Positions 48,446 to 60,943 of a stretch of 64,000 nt of DNA are shown piece after piece. The notes below the pieces were generated by a model. That model was not told the origin of the DNA. It made no database searches and saw only the letters and a program-made list of their open reading frames with translations. Position numbers and translations under genes: made by a program. This DNA comes from Syncephalis fuscata. Its lineage: Eukaryota; Zoopagomycota; Zoopagomycetes; Zoopagales; Piptocephalidaceae. The DNA is taken from contig JAHLTZ010000017.1 in the NCBI GenBank assembly GCA_025786725.1, forward strand, positions 248,001 to 312,000, written 5' to 3'. Within the stretch, counting starts at the first letter, position 1. Every line of letters starts with the position of its first letter.

Positions 48446-49965
48446 GTACAATAGACATAAACACAAACATGCACTTAAAAATTAGATATAAACGGGAATC
48501 CTAATAAATGATGATAGAAGACGGTACTGGTAATTAATTCACAAGAAAAGGAAGCTCGCTAAGGCCTAGACAGCTTTCACTTGCCTGTCCAGCTGTGTAT
48601 TACCCATTCAAATACTTATGCCGAACACGCAAGTCACGCCTTATAGTGATTGGTTCAAAAAACAGACAAAGCAGCAAATTTTGGATAGTATTTAAATCAA
48701 TCTATAGATATAAATAAAGCTATCTGGATAGCAACAATGCACCTTATGGGTATGTATACTTTAAGAAAGTACCGTATTGTTTAAGTCTGTTTCGAGAAAA
48801 AACAGTCCAAATGTAATTGTTGAGTGTAACTTTTATTATGTGCGACTTTATATTCATTATGTATAATCTAACTAATACGATTTGTTGCTATTTTTATTTA
48901 ATATCAACTGTATTGAACAATAATTATAACGGTACAGGTACAATCATATTGATAGCTATAATGTATTTGCAGTACAAAAGCAAATATTCTTGATAAAGTG
49001 TGCTATTATTACTATTATTGCACCTCAGTCAATAATATCGATTCAGATAATACGTCACATTATACATAAATAATAGCGTTTTTAATGAATGACATAATTA
49101 AATCAGGTATGATAATATATTTACAAAAATAATACAGATTAAATAGCACTACCATATTAACATTAAATTTATTTTAATATTCTTTGGCGTATATTTGAAT
49201 TGCGAACAAAAATAAACAAAGCTGATACATTGATAGTAATTTTAATTTGAAATGCTACCATACAAACACGCGGTTTCTTTGTTAGCACATGATGTTCAGT
49301 TCTTTGTTGTAGCAGCACGTGGATGTGCCTCGCCCAATTGATGTAGTAAAATACCAAGAAACGAATGGCATTCGCTCTTAGTTTGTATGCCTGCCACACG
49401 CACTTGTAATATACATTGTTATAATAGCTATATCAAGTAATAAAACGATCTATACAATACCAAAGGTGTATCTATAATATAGCATGTATGCACGTTGCTG
49501 TTGAAATCATTAACAAAATGAAATATTGTACTATTTTGAGCTATGCTGAATTCAATCACTAGACAAAGTGGTTTGTTCTAGACAATGGGTCTATTAAAAC
49601 TGTTTTTTTACAAATCAACTACGTCTTAAGGCTATCTTTTTATTTGACATAGTATTAATTCAGCGATAGCATTTCAAGATAAACCGTCGATACAGCAAAG
49701 CTAATGCTCCATACAATAAACAGACGACAAACTTTATCAAAATATTTATTTAATTATCTTTAAAGCATTTTTTATTGTGTTACTAAAATAAAACTCATCA
49801 AGACTTAATTACAGCTACAATGTGAGATTAAAAATTGTATTTATTTTAATATAATTATAGCGCATTTTTTATTTAAATAACTAAACTGTAGTATATTTCA
49901 ACGGCCTCTTTGAATGTATGATTGAAATAGCGTTTCAGTAGCGTTGGGTCCGTGGTAGGACGTGG
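48446..49965. other. intergenic, about 1.5 kb
   Basis: AT-rich spacer between members C and D. Only short minus-strand frames that do not match the family. No degenerate extra receptor copy is apparent by eye. Confidence 0.4.
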
Positions 49966-50954
49966 CTATGTTTTAAAGTCATTAAAGCTATTACAAGTAG
50001 TTTTGAAATTTTTAGATGTTGCCATAGAACTTGCTGTTTTGCCAATTCTAATGCTGTGTATAGATAGAATGGTCGAAGTAATCAACCTAAACACAAGGTA
50101 AGATTTAGCTTATTATCTTTCTTTTGTTTTAACTTACCAATCAATGTTAAAAAAGAATTCGGCTTGATCTCCACCTATTTTTCCAGTAATAGTCCGCCGC
50201 ATAGTATATTACATATGACGATAAGACACATTGACTGTATACCATCGCGAGCCAAGCGCCTCCATGCATCCAAGCCAAACTTACAATATTGAGTATAGGT
50301 TACATAACAAAATATAGTTGAAAATAAAATATTAATAGGCATAATAACCATAAACCATAAAGGGGCCGTGAAATTATCGTAAATACACACGCATCCGCCT
50401 GCATCATCAGTTCCCGTATATGAAGTTGCAATTGTATAAAACGCAAAACTACTCTCTGGCAATATAAGCAAAATACCAACCATAGCCACCCAGCCTTTAC
50501 CACCCAGGGCTAGATAGGCTCGTTGAAGTACGGCAGTAGTATTGCACATTGTTCCAATAATGCCAGTTGTAAGTATATACCAGGCAAAAATTCGGCAATT
50601 ACCGTATGAACTTAACATCATTAACATGTAGACTATACCGACACTAGCTCCAAGGATTGATGAAATAAAATTGCACCAAGCTGCAATGTTGCTTTTTCGC
50701 TTTACAATAAGCTTAGCTGAGATATACGAAATGTATAAAAAGGCAAATAATAATAACATGTTGAAAAATAGTTGAACTTGGAACATAAACATCCGTTGTC
50801 TTACAACTTTCTCCACCGGCTCTTGACCATCCGTTTTTTTTACAACAGCATCATATGGATTCAGTTCACCTAAAGGGTGCAGCGGAACACCAAGAAGCTT
50901 GGTGGCATTTTCTCTCCATTTTTCATCAAAGCGGAAATTAATTTCGCGACTCAT
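49966..50954 (-). CDS. 7TM GPCR-like receptor, family member D
   Basis: Two exons, complement(join(49966..50086,50138..50954)), about 313 aa. Ectodomain WRENATKLLGVPLHPLGE; Cys before TM3 in NCRIFAWY; VLQRAYLALGGK after TM3; outer-loop GGCVCIYD; ICL3 FGLDAWRRLARDGIQSMCL; split Trp codon (IDW) before TM7. Exon 1 is one base short of the 818 bases seen in the intact member C. The T5 run at 50178–50182 (end of TM6, EKIGGD region) needs one more base. The tail is Ser/Lys/Thr-rich. Confidence 0.7.
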
Positions 50955-51358
50955 AGACTTTGATATATATTTAATAAAGGTTAGAAAGAATAATAAAACA
51001 AATTACGAGTGGCGAGGAAATTGAAAGAAATGACTGCATCTAAAGCACGCGGATGTGTCATAATGCTAAGAGGTCAACTGCAGCTTTTTGCAATATCAAA
51101 AAACTGGTTTTACTTGACTGCAAAAGCCGGTCGTGTCGCTTTACTTATTGTCCCATCATTTTATCGCAAATTGACAGAGTATCTCGGTGGTATGCACTAG
51201 ATATTAATACTAACAGTTAAACATGGACATGTACTAAATAAGAAAATTTTAATGACATTGCTATTATATTATTTCATTTTTTATTTTTATTTTATGACCA
51301 TCTCTATTTAGATTATTAGACAATCATGGACAGATACGTGGTGGCGTGTATAATTAAA
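50955..51358. other. spacer between member D and NUP85
   Basis: 404 bases. The short open frames here have no family match, and I see no promoter element I would name. Confidence 0.4.
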
Positions 51359-54241
51359 TTAAAGATATCCAGCTGTACTGATGGCTCTCGCCAAATTACG
51401 CACTAGCGCAACTCGGACCACCGACAGGCGCGAGGTAAGTAGATTTACTTTCTCGCTTGAATAATCCACACCAGTATCGTTGTCGGTATTATTTATGGGT
51501 CGATTCGTATTACGTGTTCGTTTGCCATGTTGATTTATAGCCAGAGCATCGCTTGATAGGTCAGTGCCAGTATCTGTGCGTTTTCTCGCCGACTGGTTTA
51601 CGTTAACAAGTTCTTCCAAACAGCGCATCATTTCGTATGTCTCCTCGGACGTGAATAATACTTGTTCATCTAGTTTAACATGAATAAGTCGTCTAGAACA
51701 TGATATGCAGGGATTATGTACCATCTAGCAATAATAGGGCATCCATAAGGAGAATAGGCCAGAAACTACGCGGCGCTGCGCCGGACGAGAAAAACGGGGC
51801 CAATGTACGAGCTGCACTCACGTAATCGCCACTCTGTTATTATTGGTATGATTATTCACATTAGCACTAACATATCACTGGCACCAACTACTTACCGCAT
51901 ACTCTTCGTGAAAACTGCGGTAATGTGATAAAAATGCCAATAAATCACATTGCTTCTGTGCCTCTTGATCTAAACTGTCAATAATCTCTATATTGACTAG
52001 TTCTCCTATAGTAATAGTAGTAATGTAAATATATAAATACAGCTATGCTGGTTTGACCAATTAGTACATACGATGTTCAAGATAATTATTTAGCAGTTGC
52101 TCCGTAACGGCTGATATACGCGATGGAAGACTAGCTCGCGAGTAATAAGCAATTGCCTGGGCTGGTCGTTGACGGGCTACATTCATACGAGCCCATGTCT
52201 AAATAAGCAGCCAATTAGTTTATTAGCCGTGCCATTATTATTATTATTATTATTATTATTTCTATTGATTACATACACGATAAATTGTCGACTTTTGTTC
52301 TACAAGTTGGTATTCATCACATATGGATAATAGTTGCTGTACTTGTCGTTCGTTTTTCAATGGCACACGTACAACTAACTGTAGGGTTATTACATCATCA
52401 GCAATACTGTAAATTGATTACACTCTATAACCTACTTGCTCCATACGTTCTCTTCCTTGTATTGGACACCAGTAAAGATATCCCATAGCCAATGGCCAGT
52501 AGGTAGCATTGTTCAGTTGTTCTGCGTATTCAACTAAGAAATATTCGTTTAAATTACAGGCATATCTATTGCACAGTCAGCTATTGCTTGTACGCGTATT
52601 TCCATGAACTTTAATTGTTCTAGCTACGTTACCCTTGGCTTGGCTGATCAAATAGATTAAGATAGTTGAACATGTCGGCCAAATGCGCCACTAACCATGT
52701 ATCCACATGACTACAATCACGAATGGCCTATAGTCATATCGTTGTAGCTCTTTTCAAATATAAAGCACTGATGCCACTTACTTGAGTGGCATTCTGTTGA
52801 ATAAGAGCCAATAATACTTGATCTAATGCTTTATTTTCCAATGAGCCATGATGGTCCACACAATCAGTGGCAAATTCACTATTTAATTCCATTAATATTT
52901 ACATTTATCCGACAATCAGTTCACTAATAATACATACCCGACAAGAGATCGACCGGCCAATGGACGACAAAGTACCAAAACACCAATCAATGATTCTAGC
53001 CAACTCGAACCCGATTGGATAATTTGCTTTTCATCACCAGTCAACATTAGCAACAAAGACTCAAGTTCATGTTTATATGGTAGTGTTGAGCTTTTAATAA
53101 GTGTTAGCTGATACCTATATAGTGGAAATATACCAATTTAGCCTATATATTCACGTATATTATCATTTGTTAATGCTTACCGGCCATCCTCCTGCCAGCC
53201 ACGCCACTGGGTCAGGAAATCGCCTTCAGTACGTAGACCAGCTCGTCGAGGCATCTTACGCAAATGAGCCGAGAGTTGTTGCAGCTGCGGCTGTTGTTGA
53301 TGTCCACCGTTAATGGTAGCCAATAAACGAGCTGCCTCATCCATCATACCACGTAGTAGACATTGCCGTAGTAGTGTCCAAAAGTGTTCCCCTGGCTGTG
53401 GTACCATGGTGGCAATCATTGCCTCAATGCTGGCCGGGTCTGGTCCTGGATAGTGCTCATTCAACCAACGGCATAGCGGTTCAGCTAATGGCTCGGTTGT
53501 TGTATGTTCAAGTAGCATCAATTCGCTAAGTTCTAGCACCATCGTGGCTACACGTACAAATGTGTGCTCAATGACATCGGCATCAGTTGCTTGATTTGTC
53601 GTCATTGATTGCAAACGACTGGCATGTCGCTTCAATGCACTACGATATTGACGTGATATATATCGAATCTCATCTAATCTTTTACGTGACAATGAGAATA
53701 TTGCCGAGCGTGGATCGTTGATATTGTTGCTACTAACATAGCCGGTCGTCGTCGTGACCGCGCCTGGTGTCGTTGAAGCAGGCAATTCTTCTTTTTGCAA
53801 GCTTTGCTGCATTTCTTTAAATATCACGTATGCATCTTGCACAAACTATAAAACCAGCCAATAAAGCAGCGTTTAACAAACAGACCTGTATTTATGTATG
53901 ATATGACTTACGGGAAAACGTGCGGCTGGCAGTCCCGGCAATTGCACAATATAGAGCGAGCGATCAGGCTCAAATAGATCTTTGGTCTATGAAATATTAA
54001 TCAATTAGCCGTATATAACTGGCTGTGCCTATCTAATTACCAGATCTTCGTCGGGTTTACGCGGTTTAGTACCTCCAACACAGATAGTAAACGCGCTATC
54101 AGTGCTGGAAGGCACTACCAACAAAGTACGTCCTCTACGTGCCCATTCTTTTGTTTTGCCCGCCTCAATAAGTGACGGATTCAACGTAAACACATCAGAG
54201 GTGGAATGTGCTCCACTCTGGCTTATTGTTTCCACTTCCAT
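51359..54241 (-). CDS. NUP85: nucleoporin Nup85 (Nup107–160/Nup84 complex)
   Basis: Twelve exons give 733 aa: complement(join(51359..51669,51722..51833,51896..52005,52072..52198,52277..52378,52436..52565,52633..52727,52782..52878,52938..53114,53181..53845,53912..53986,54041..54241)). Typical Nup85 landmarks: an early KEWARRGRTLLVVPSS, GEHFWTLLRQCLLRGMMDEAARLL, WLVAHLADMFNYL, YFLVEYAEQLN, LAFLSHYRSFHEEYA, APRSFWPILLMDALLLL and a C-terminal FTSEETYEMMRCLEEL…VRVALVRNLARAI. It is an alpha-helical scaffold of the nuclear-pore Y complex. All phases close. A TTA microsatellite sits in the intron at 52234–52260. It is divergent from the SBP2-like gene over 146 bases. Confidence 0.92.
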
Positions 54242-54387
54242 GACGGTGCTGGTAAAAAGAAGAACAATAATAACAATAACAAAGAAAATAAAGCTCTGAA
54301 TACAAAACGTGTTTTATTTATTTTAAACGTCATTCCAATATTAATTTACACTGTTTTTCGCGGTTACTTATTTACAGCTGTTTAGTA

Positions 54388-56977
54388 ATGGTACAGCCAC
54401 GAAAAAAGAATGAACAACGTCAAAAAGATGCAGTCGTTAGCAAGAAACCAAAGCCTACGCCGCTTTCGTTGGCAGACCATGTAGCTGTACAGTTAAATAA
54501 GGTGCGATAGACAATATTTATTATGGCTATTGACTAATAAAGTAAATTCAATTGGTATAGACTATTGATTTAGCACCAAAGCGTCGTAATATACGCCATG
54601 AATCGTCTACAAAGCATAAAAAGACCATGACAGCAGAGAAGACAACGATAATACGAAAGAAGATGCTAGTTAAACCGCGTAATCCAATGGATGGAACAGC
54701 ACCGCGAGTTACGTATCGTGGATTTCAACGAAAAACACCAAAATTAAATAAGCAAATTAGTTCAATTAAACGACGGATATTGGCTGGTAGAGCAGAAATA
54801 CGTTCATTAATTGCCCAAAGACTTGATAAAAAAGCAATTAAAAGTGGTTTAGTTATTGGTAAATCATTCAATAAATTAACAACGATAAAAGCCATATCAC
54901 CTATTCAAAATGTATGGTTGGAACAAGAATTGCCTTCAAGTATAAAAACGCCAATTGTTGATAATAATGCTAGCAGCTCAGATATTTCATCAACACCTTT
55001 GGTAGAGCGGCGTAAAACTCGTCGAGGCGCAAAAAAGAACAAAAAGAAAGTAAAAGATGACTTCGTATCTACTGCTAGCCATAATCAAGCGACAAAAGTC
55101 GATTGTCTAGCAGCTATGCCTATAGAAATACGGTATACATTAGCTCATACACTAAGCAATAATCGGGGCCTAACTAAAAGGTGGGCTACAAACAAATTGT
55201 ACGACAAAATAAGCAGCGAATTGATATAGCTGTTAGTTATTGCGATCAATGGGTCTCTACTGAATTAGATACCAGCGTGACAATACTAATGGCCGAATTG
55301 ATTCGTTATCAAACGAGAAAACTACAACAGGTTCCAATTAAGGTAAGCTTATATTATAGTTTATGTTGCTGTATTTAATACAGATTAAGTGTAGGCGAAA
55401 ATACGAAAGCGATATGTTATTGGATTTAAAGAGTCTTTACGCACGTTGCTATTGGATAAAGCCCGCTGCATTATTATGGCAAAAAACATTGAATATATCA
55501 ATCCAAGCGGTATGAAGATTACATTTAATAATATATGTTTATAGGATATTAATCGATAAAGATAGAAGAGCAACTGGATCCACTTGTTGTGCAAATACAA
55601 CAACAATGCCATCAACGATCGATTCCATTAGTATATTCAATGACACGACGTCAATTGGGATCGGCTATTGGTGGTGCTCGAGGCCATCGAACGGGTGGCG
55701 TAGGCTGTATAGCACTATTAATGATTGATGGTGCCGAATCTTTGTATGATCGTGTATTGACACTGGCTGATCAAGGAAGGCATTATTGGCAAGACTACTT
55801 TTGTTCCCTACGTCCAGCCACCGATGCTTTAACACCATGGAATAGCTACGGTGAAACGCCTGTGTGGCTAGCTTCATGGCATGGGTATTCTAACGATGTC
55901 CTTTGTAAATGTATAGATAATGGATGGTCAGTGGATACACGACGACAGTCTTATCAAAGTGATGCTCCTAGAGACTGGACACCATTAATGGCTGCATCCT
56001 ATCGAGGACATGCTCATATATTGTCAATACTATTGAGAAAAGGAGCACAAGCGAATGTAAAAGATCAAATGGGCAAGTCAGCCTTGTTGTTGGCTATTGA
56101 ACAAGGGCACGTATCAGTAGTACATGAACTATTGAAATTGGCAGCAACATTGATTGATGTAAATATAAAAGATAACGATGGAAATACGGCATTACAAATA
56201 GCTATTCAAGGCAAGCATATACAGATTGTTCGTGCTTTATTGGAACAAGATCAGTTAAACATAAGTGATACATGTGATGATCGGGTTAATGAAAAGATAG
56301 CTATGTCTAATCCATTACTACTGACCATTCAATTAAGTTTACATGATGTTCTATTTGAATTATATCAATACTACGAGCAACGATGGATAGTTGAAATGAC
56401 TGAAATAGTCACTGCTACATTTACACCTAGGAAAATGATGCTATTTCTAAATAGCCGATTACCACTGGATGATCAAGGTCGAAATCCTTTTATACTGGCC
56501 TGTGCCATTGGCAATTTAACGGTGTGTCAAACACTGTTGATCTGTATGAGTAGGCCTATCTCTATACCAATGCCCGGTGCTCAGAAACGACGATGGAAAA
56601 TAGATCGAGCAGAGCGGCAACGCCAACTAATCAATCAACCAGACGAGCAAGGAAGAACTGCGCTATGGTGGGCATCGGCTAATGGACACATATCCCTTGC
56701 AAGTTGGTTATGCGGAAACTCGCTTGATCATTTACAAATAGATCGAGAATTAAAAGATCAAGAAGGAAAGACGGCATCAGATGTTGCAGCATTATATTAC
56801 AAGGATTGGCTGAACAATACAGCAAATGAAAAATTAAAAGATGTGGCTATGAAGAATCAAAAGAAACAAACGGATTCACGTATACAACAACTCGTTTATG
56901 ATATTTGTCGTACAATTGCTAAACCATCTTCTAAAACTTTGCTTCCAAGTAATAAAAACGACAATAATGATGATTAA
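54388..56977 (+). CDS. SBP2-like L7Ae RNA-binding region fused to ankyrin repeats
   Basis: Four exons, join(54388..54501,54561..55342,55395..55509,55566..56977), about 807 aa. The Lys/Arg-rich N-terminus is followed by a region that reads like SECIS-binding protein 2: ELIRYQTRKLQQVPIKAK, then IRKRYVIGFKESLRTLLLDK, ARCIIMAKNIEYINPS and IPLVYSMTRRQLGSAIGG (L7Ae/kink-turn fold, about 290–400). The same frame then runs into at least four ankyrin repeats (about 455–700: DWTPLMAASYRGHAHILSIL, KSALLLAIEQGHVSVVHELL, NTALQIAIQGKHIQIVRALL, RTALWWASANGHISLASWL). In animals SBP2 recruits EFsec to SECIS elements for selenocysteine insertion. The ankyrin fusion is unusual. One added base in the A4 run at 55176–55179 is needed within exon 2. 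Confidence 0.72.
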
Positions 56978-57083
56978 TTAGCAGCATAATCATAATAATA
57001 ATAATAATAATGTAAAAACACATTTATATTTTAATAAATTAGTGATTATTATCACCATTGATCATTATTGTTTATTTGTATTA

Positions 57084-57803
57084 TTAAAACCCAAAACGTT
57101 CTTTTAACGATGACATCTCCTCATGGATTCGATGGCGTAATCGGCCATGTTTACCGTGCATTTTGTCGCTCCAATAACTGCCGGTTTCTTCGACAGTTGT
57201 AGTTTCCGTGTTCTTACCATCCTTTAGCGTTGTTGTTGTCTTTGTCACGGTAACAGTCTCAGTTCCATTTAATCGATCAAGCTCTCCCATAAGCGATTGA
57301 AGTCGTTCGGATGTTTCGCGGCATCGATTGCGCAACTCTTCACCGTTGCCTTCTTTTCGTAACTGCCGTACACGGCGCTTCATTTTACGTGTCTTTGCCT
57401 TTTCCTCGTCATCGCTCGAGTCTGACGACGATGAATCCGATGATGATGCGTGCTCGTCAACACCTTTCTCCTTCTTTGCCTCGACCTGATCAAAGGCCAG
57501 ATGTAGCACTTTCAAATCTTTTTCCAATAATTCATCCAGCTCTTTTTTAACGTTGTTTAGCCGTTCGTTTAGCTCTTCTCGCTCGTGTTCTACAGAGCGC
57601 TTAATAAGACGGCGGCGCCAGTGGCGGCGATAGTGTTTAAATGCACGTACAAGGCCAATACCGGCTGCCGTGGCTAGTGTGGCTGATACAACTGCTAGCA
57701 CCACATGTTTGCCCTTGATAGTATGACCACGAACGGTTCCTACTGGTCGGTCGAGTGCACGGGAGGCTGAGTCGGCCGCGTTGGTAAGTGCCTTGGGCGC
57801 CAT
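57084..57803 (-). CDS. single-pass membrane protein with coiled coil, unknown family
   Basis: One exon, 239 aa, start ATG at 57803. One transmembrane helix (about residues 33–55, VVLAVVSATLATAAGIGLV) is preceded by a short N-terminus and followed by a basic HYRRHWRRRLIKR stop-transfer patch. Then a long charged helix (EHEREELNERLNNVKKELDELLEK), an acidic Ser/Asp run (SSSDSSSSDSSDDEE), another charged helix and a Thr-rich segment ending in a basic C-terminus. A membrane tether or organelle-shaping role would fit, but I recognise no family. An upstream open extension without an ATG is probably 5' UTR. Confidence 0.65.
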   Translation of the reverse strand: MAPKALTNAADSASRALDRPVGTVRGHTIKGKHVVLAVVSATLATAAGIGLVRAFKHYRRHWRRRLIKRSVEHEREELNERLNNVKKELDELLEKDLKVLHLAFDQVEAKKEKGVDEHASSSDSSSSDSSDDEEKAKTRKMKRRVRQLRKEGNGEELRNRCRETSERLQSLMGELDRLNGTETVTVTKTTTTLKDGKNTETTTVEETGSYWSDKMHGKHGRLRHRIHEEMSSLKERFGF

Positions 57804-59221
57804 AGTAACTGTCGGAGAATGAAAGGGAGATAGAGGTGCAGTGGCTGTAAAAATGATAGTGGTATGTACTGGTAGTGAATAAGGAATTGACGGAGAAGCA
57901 CAGCCCGAGTACACAACGTCATCTCGCCTCTTTCATCGGCATATGGAGTAGTGAATCTTTATTGGGATAATGACGACGATCTAAACCAATCATGGTTAAG
58001 CATTGCCCTATTCTGCATAGCCCCATCTAAGAATGGCAGTATTATAGCAAGTTGTAAATTAAATAAAAGTAATAATCTGCTATTCCAGCTATTGATAAAT
58101 AATAATAATGATTTTAATAGTAATCAGTCAATGCACAATAGAATGATACATAATTAAATAAATATGCAAGAAAAGAAGATGAATAAATAAAAAATATATG
58201 CGTACTGGATAATAAATCAACAATGATGAGTATTTGATGACTGATGTCACTCCCACCCACCATCATGTTCAATAGATTGGATGTTATTAAATCTAATTAT
58301 TTGACCACTAAAATATATTAAGTAATCAATGTATTATTTAATATAGTGTAATAGCCTTAATGCAAATAAAATAATAAAATAAAGTTATAGTATTAATGTT
58401 ATAATAAAATAGCAAGAGTTTAGCTGAATCAAATATAATTAATTGTAATATATTGTTTTCTATTGTCATTACCGTTAGTGTGGCAATCAACATCAAAGTG
58501 CTTGACGAAAGACGGCATGATTATAGTGCTGCTCATTATGGTTACTTTACTTGTCGTTATCATTTATTGTAAAAAGTCCATTTGGCATCAGTTGGACAAA
58601 TGCAATCTAACAAATTAAAGAACATTACATGATTGTACTTAACTCGTATGAATTACGAAAATAATGCGGACAACCGAGGCTTAAATGGACATATGTCAAA
58701 ACAAACACACATGTTACTATCATCAGCATCATACGACATTCCATAAATATCGCTGAAACATAATCGTATAGACACTGAACTATAAATGCTGGCAATAAAT
58801 TATTTATTATTACACAAAAGAGTTGATTTAGTTTATCTAATAACTAAAAGAGCATAAAATGCCACGGTTTGCTCGTGCACTTGCACCATTAAGAAACTAG
58901 CCATAATTTCAGATAACAAACAGCGCCCTACTAAGAATAGCCGTTTGGCTAAAGCTGGTTTCACGAACTAAACGCTCAATAAAACCGGCTTGAATACTCC
59001 GGCCATGCGGAATCATCCATGTGTAAAAGCGGCCTTGCCAAACAAAGATTACCGCCAAATGTGCTCCAATTCGCTCGTATCGTTCAATGCATAATAGAAC
59101 TACATCTTACTACCCAAGACTTTCTACTATGCTATTTTGTTTCTGTAACACCATCGGTCACTATTCAACAATCTTTTAGCTGATATATGTGCACAGCCAT
59201 TGACTACATACTATAAAAACG
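57804..59221. other. intergenic, about 1.4 kb, with one coding-like fragment
   Basis: Divergent upstream regions of the coiled-coil gene and receptor E. Mostly AT-rich; the stretch 58911–59106 is an exception and is listed separately. Confidence 0.4.
58911..59106 (-). pseudogene. coding-like fragment of unknown protein
   Basis: About 64 minus-strand codons without a stop, balanced in composition and clearly less AT-rich than the surroundings. They contain IERYERIGAHLAVIFVWQ, a Met/Pro/His/Gly-containing centre and GFIERLVRETSF, and end in TGA. There is no start codon or convincing splice acceptor. It could be a lone exon or a remnant of a gene. I recognise no family. Confidence 0.3.
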
Positions 59222-60202
59222 ATGGTTCACAATGACACAACCGGAGATATAAATATCTCCGAGTATATATGGCAGATGCATGACGATAAAACAAATCTTC
59301 AGCGACGATATGTAAATTTTAACTATTTGCTAGTGTTGATAGTTACCATGGCTGTTATCTTTATACGCAATACCATTGGCGTCGGGATAATAGCCATAAA
59401 GTATCCATATAAACTTGCACCATGGTGCTGTTTCTTTGCAAATATCTCAGGAGCAATAATAGCTGTAGGCATTAGTACACCGGCTTTCTTTGCCCATGGT
59501 CCATCTTGCAACACACTTGTATGGGCAGTTGTAGCTGTACTTCCCTTTTCAAGCACTTTGATCAACATTATGCTATTTGAACGAGCCTATCTTGCTTTCC
59601 GGCGCTCTTTATGGTTTCTCTTGCTGGGTATATTATTTATTGTAATACCAGGCCCTACATATTTCATTGCCGCACGTTGGTCCTCCACTCCCAGACTTAA
59701 TGAGCGATATGGATGCTATTTGGACTATCCCCAATACCTGGCATATATTCGCCTTGTTGTAGATCTACCGTGCAACATTGTATGCTCTGTAGTATTCTCC
59801 ATAGTAATCTATCGGCAGTATAAAAGATACCGTGATGACTGCTGGAAACACCTGGCCCGTAATGGGATAATTACTATGGTTTAGTTATCGTTTCGAACAT
59901 GCTATGCTTTTTCTTAAATCTAAGCGGTGTTTTTGAAGAAGCCAGCAGTTATTTGTACATGGGAGACTGGTAAGTTCACATAACCGCACTTTTTAACATT
60001 TATTGACACATCTGAACCAAGGATAATAACAATTACTTTGCTTACAGAAAGTACAAAAAAATTGTATTTTGTATCGCAGTCCGCAACAGTAAAAAAAACA
60101 TCTGTCAATCCTAACTTGCAGCTAAACGTTTATTCAACAGAATTTGGACTGGAAACCGATTTTAGTATCTATCCAACAGAAATGCCAACAACACGAGACT
60201 AA
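59222..60202 (+). CDS. 7TM GPCR-like receptor, family member E
   Basis: Two exons, join(59222..59969,60022..60202), about 309 aa. Shorter ectodomain (TTGDINISEYIWQMHDD) than members A–D. Seven helices, with Cys before TM3 (PSCNTLVW), MLFERAYLAFRRSLW after TM3, outer-loop YGCYLDYPQYLAYIR, ICL3 YRDDCWKHLARNGIITM and the split Trp codon (GDW) before TM7. The tail contains KLYFVSQSAT. The T-run at 59880–59882 (start of TM6) needs one more base. It is a close tandem relative of member F. The ATG follows a TATAAAA string by a few bases, a position shared with F. Confidence 0.72.
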
Positions 60203-60943
60203 ATAAAACAAGTGTATTTATTGAACTACTAAAGTTGAATCATTACCCAATGGGTTATTATAAGTTTACAAATATGCTGGTAATTAATGTAGAGCATGCC
60301 ACTCAAAAGACATTAAAGCCAGAAAGTATAGACATGTGATTCAATGGCCTTGTACCTCTATGCTTACTAGCAAGTATGTGCTTTAGATTTTTATAAAAGT
60401 GATTTATTCTACTAAATCATTTCAATGTTTTGCTGTAATAAGACAAAACTAGAAAACCATTAAATGATCCATTATTGAATTTTAAAATTAATACTAAGTG
60501 TATTAGAGTAAAGCTCAGACCTATCAGCATAATATCAACTATTTACAATAAAGCCTATTAGAATTCCAAGTCTTGCATAACTGTAATATCACTACTGACT
60601 ATTGTATTTGAATTTACTACAACACTTGCTTAGATTTGAGTAAGCATTAATTTTATAGTCATCTAAATTTTAGAATTGCTCTATTAAACCGGTTTTATTG
60701 AAAAACTGGTTTTTGGCATGCAAGCATATAAAGCAGCTCATACTCAAAAGCAGTTCAACTAGCAGCCAAGTCCTTTGTACATGTGCTCCTTTTTCATCTA
60801 ATATTTAACATACGTATTCTATTCTGTTTTGTAAATCGACCTTTACTATCATTGTGTTTTATATTAACAAACTAATTAAATAAGCGCCAATAACTATTCA
60901 ATTAATATCTATATACAGTCATTGATTGCGCTGCATAAAAACA
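60203..60943. other. spacer between members E and F
   Basis: 741 bases, AT-rich. The last ~40 bases resemble the sequence before member E (CATTGA…CATAAAAAC before the ATG), suggesting duplicated promoters. No gene is seen. Confidence 0.4.

Noticed and set aside
57804-57914. N-terminal extension of the coiled-coil membrane protein
   Set aside because: No ATG in the extension, and its Pro/Ser/Thr-rich composition follows the pyrimidine-biased leader sequence. The ATG at 57803 is the natural start.
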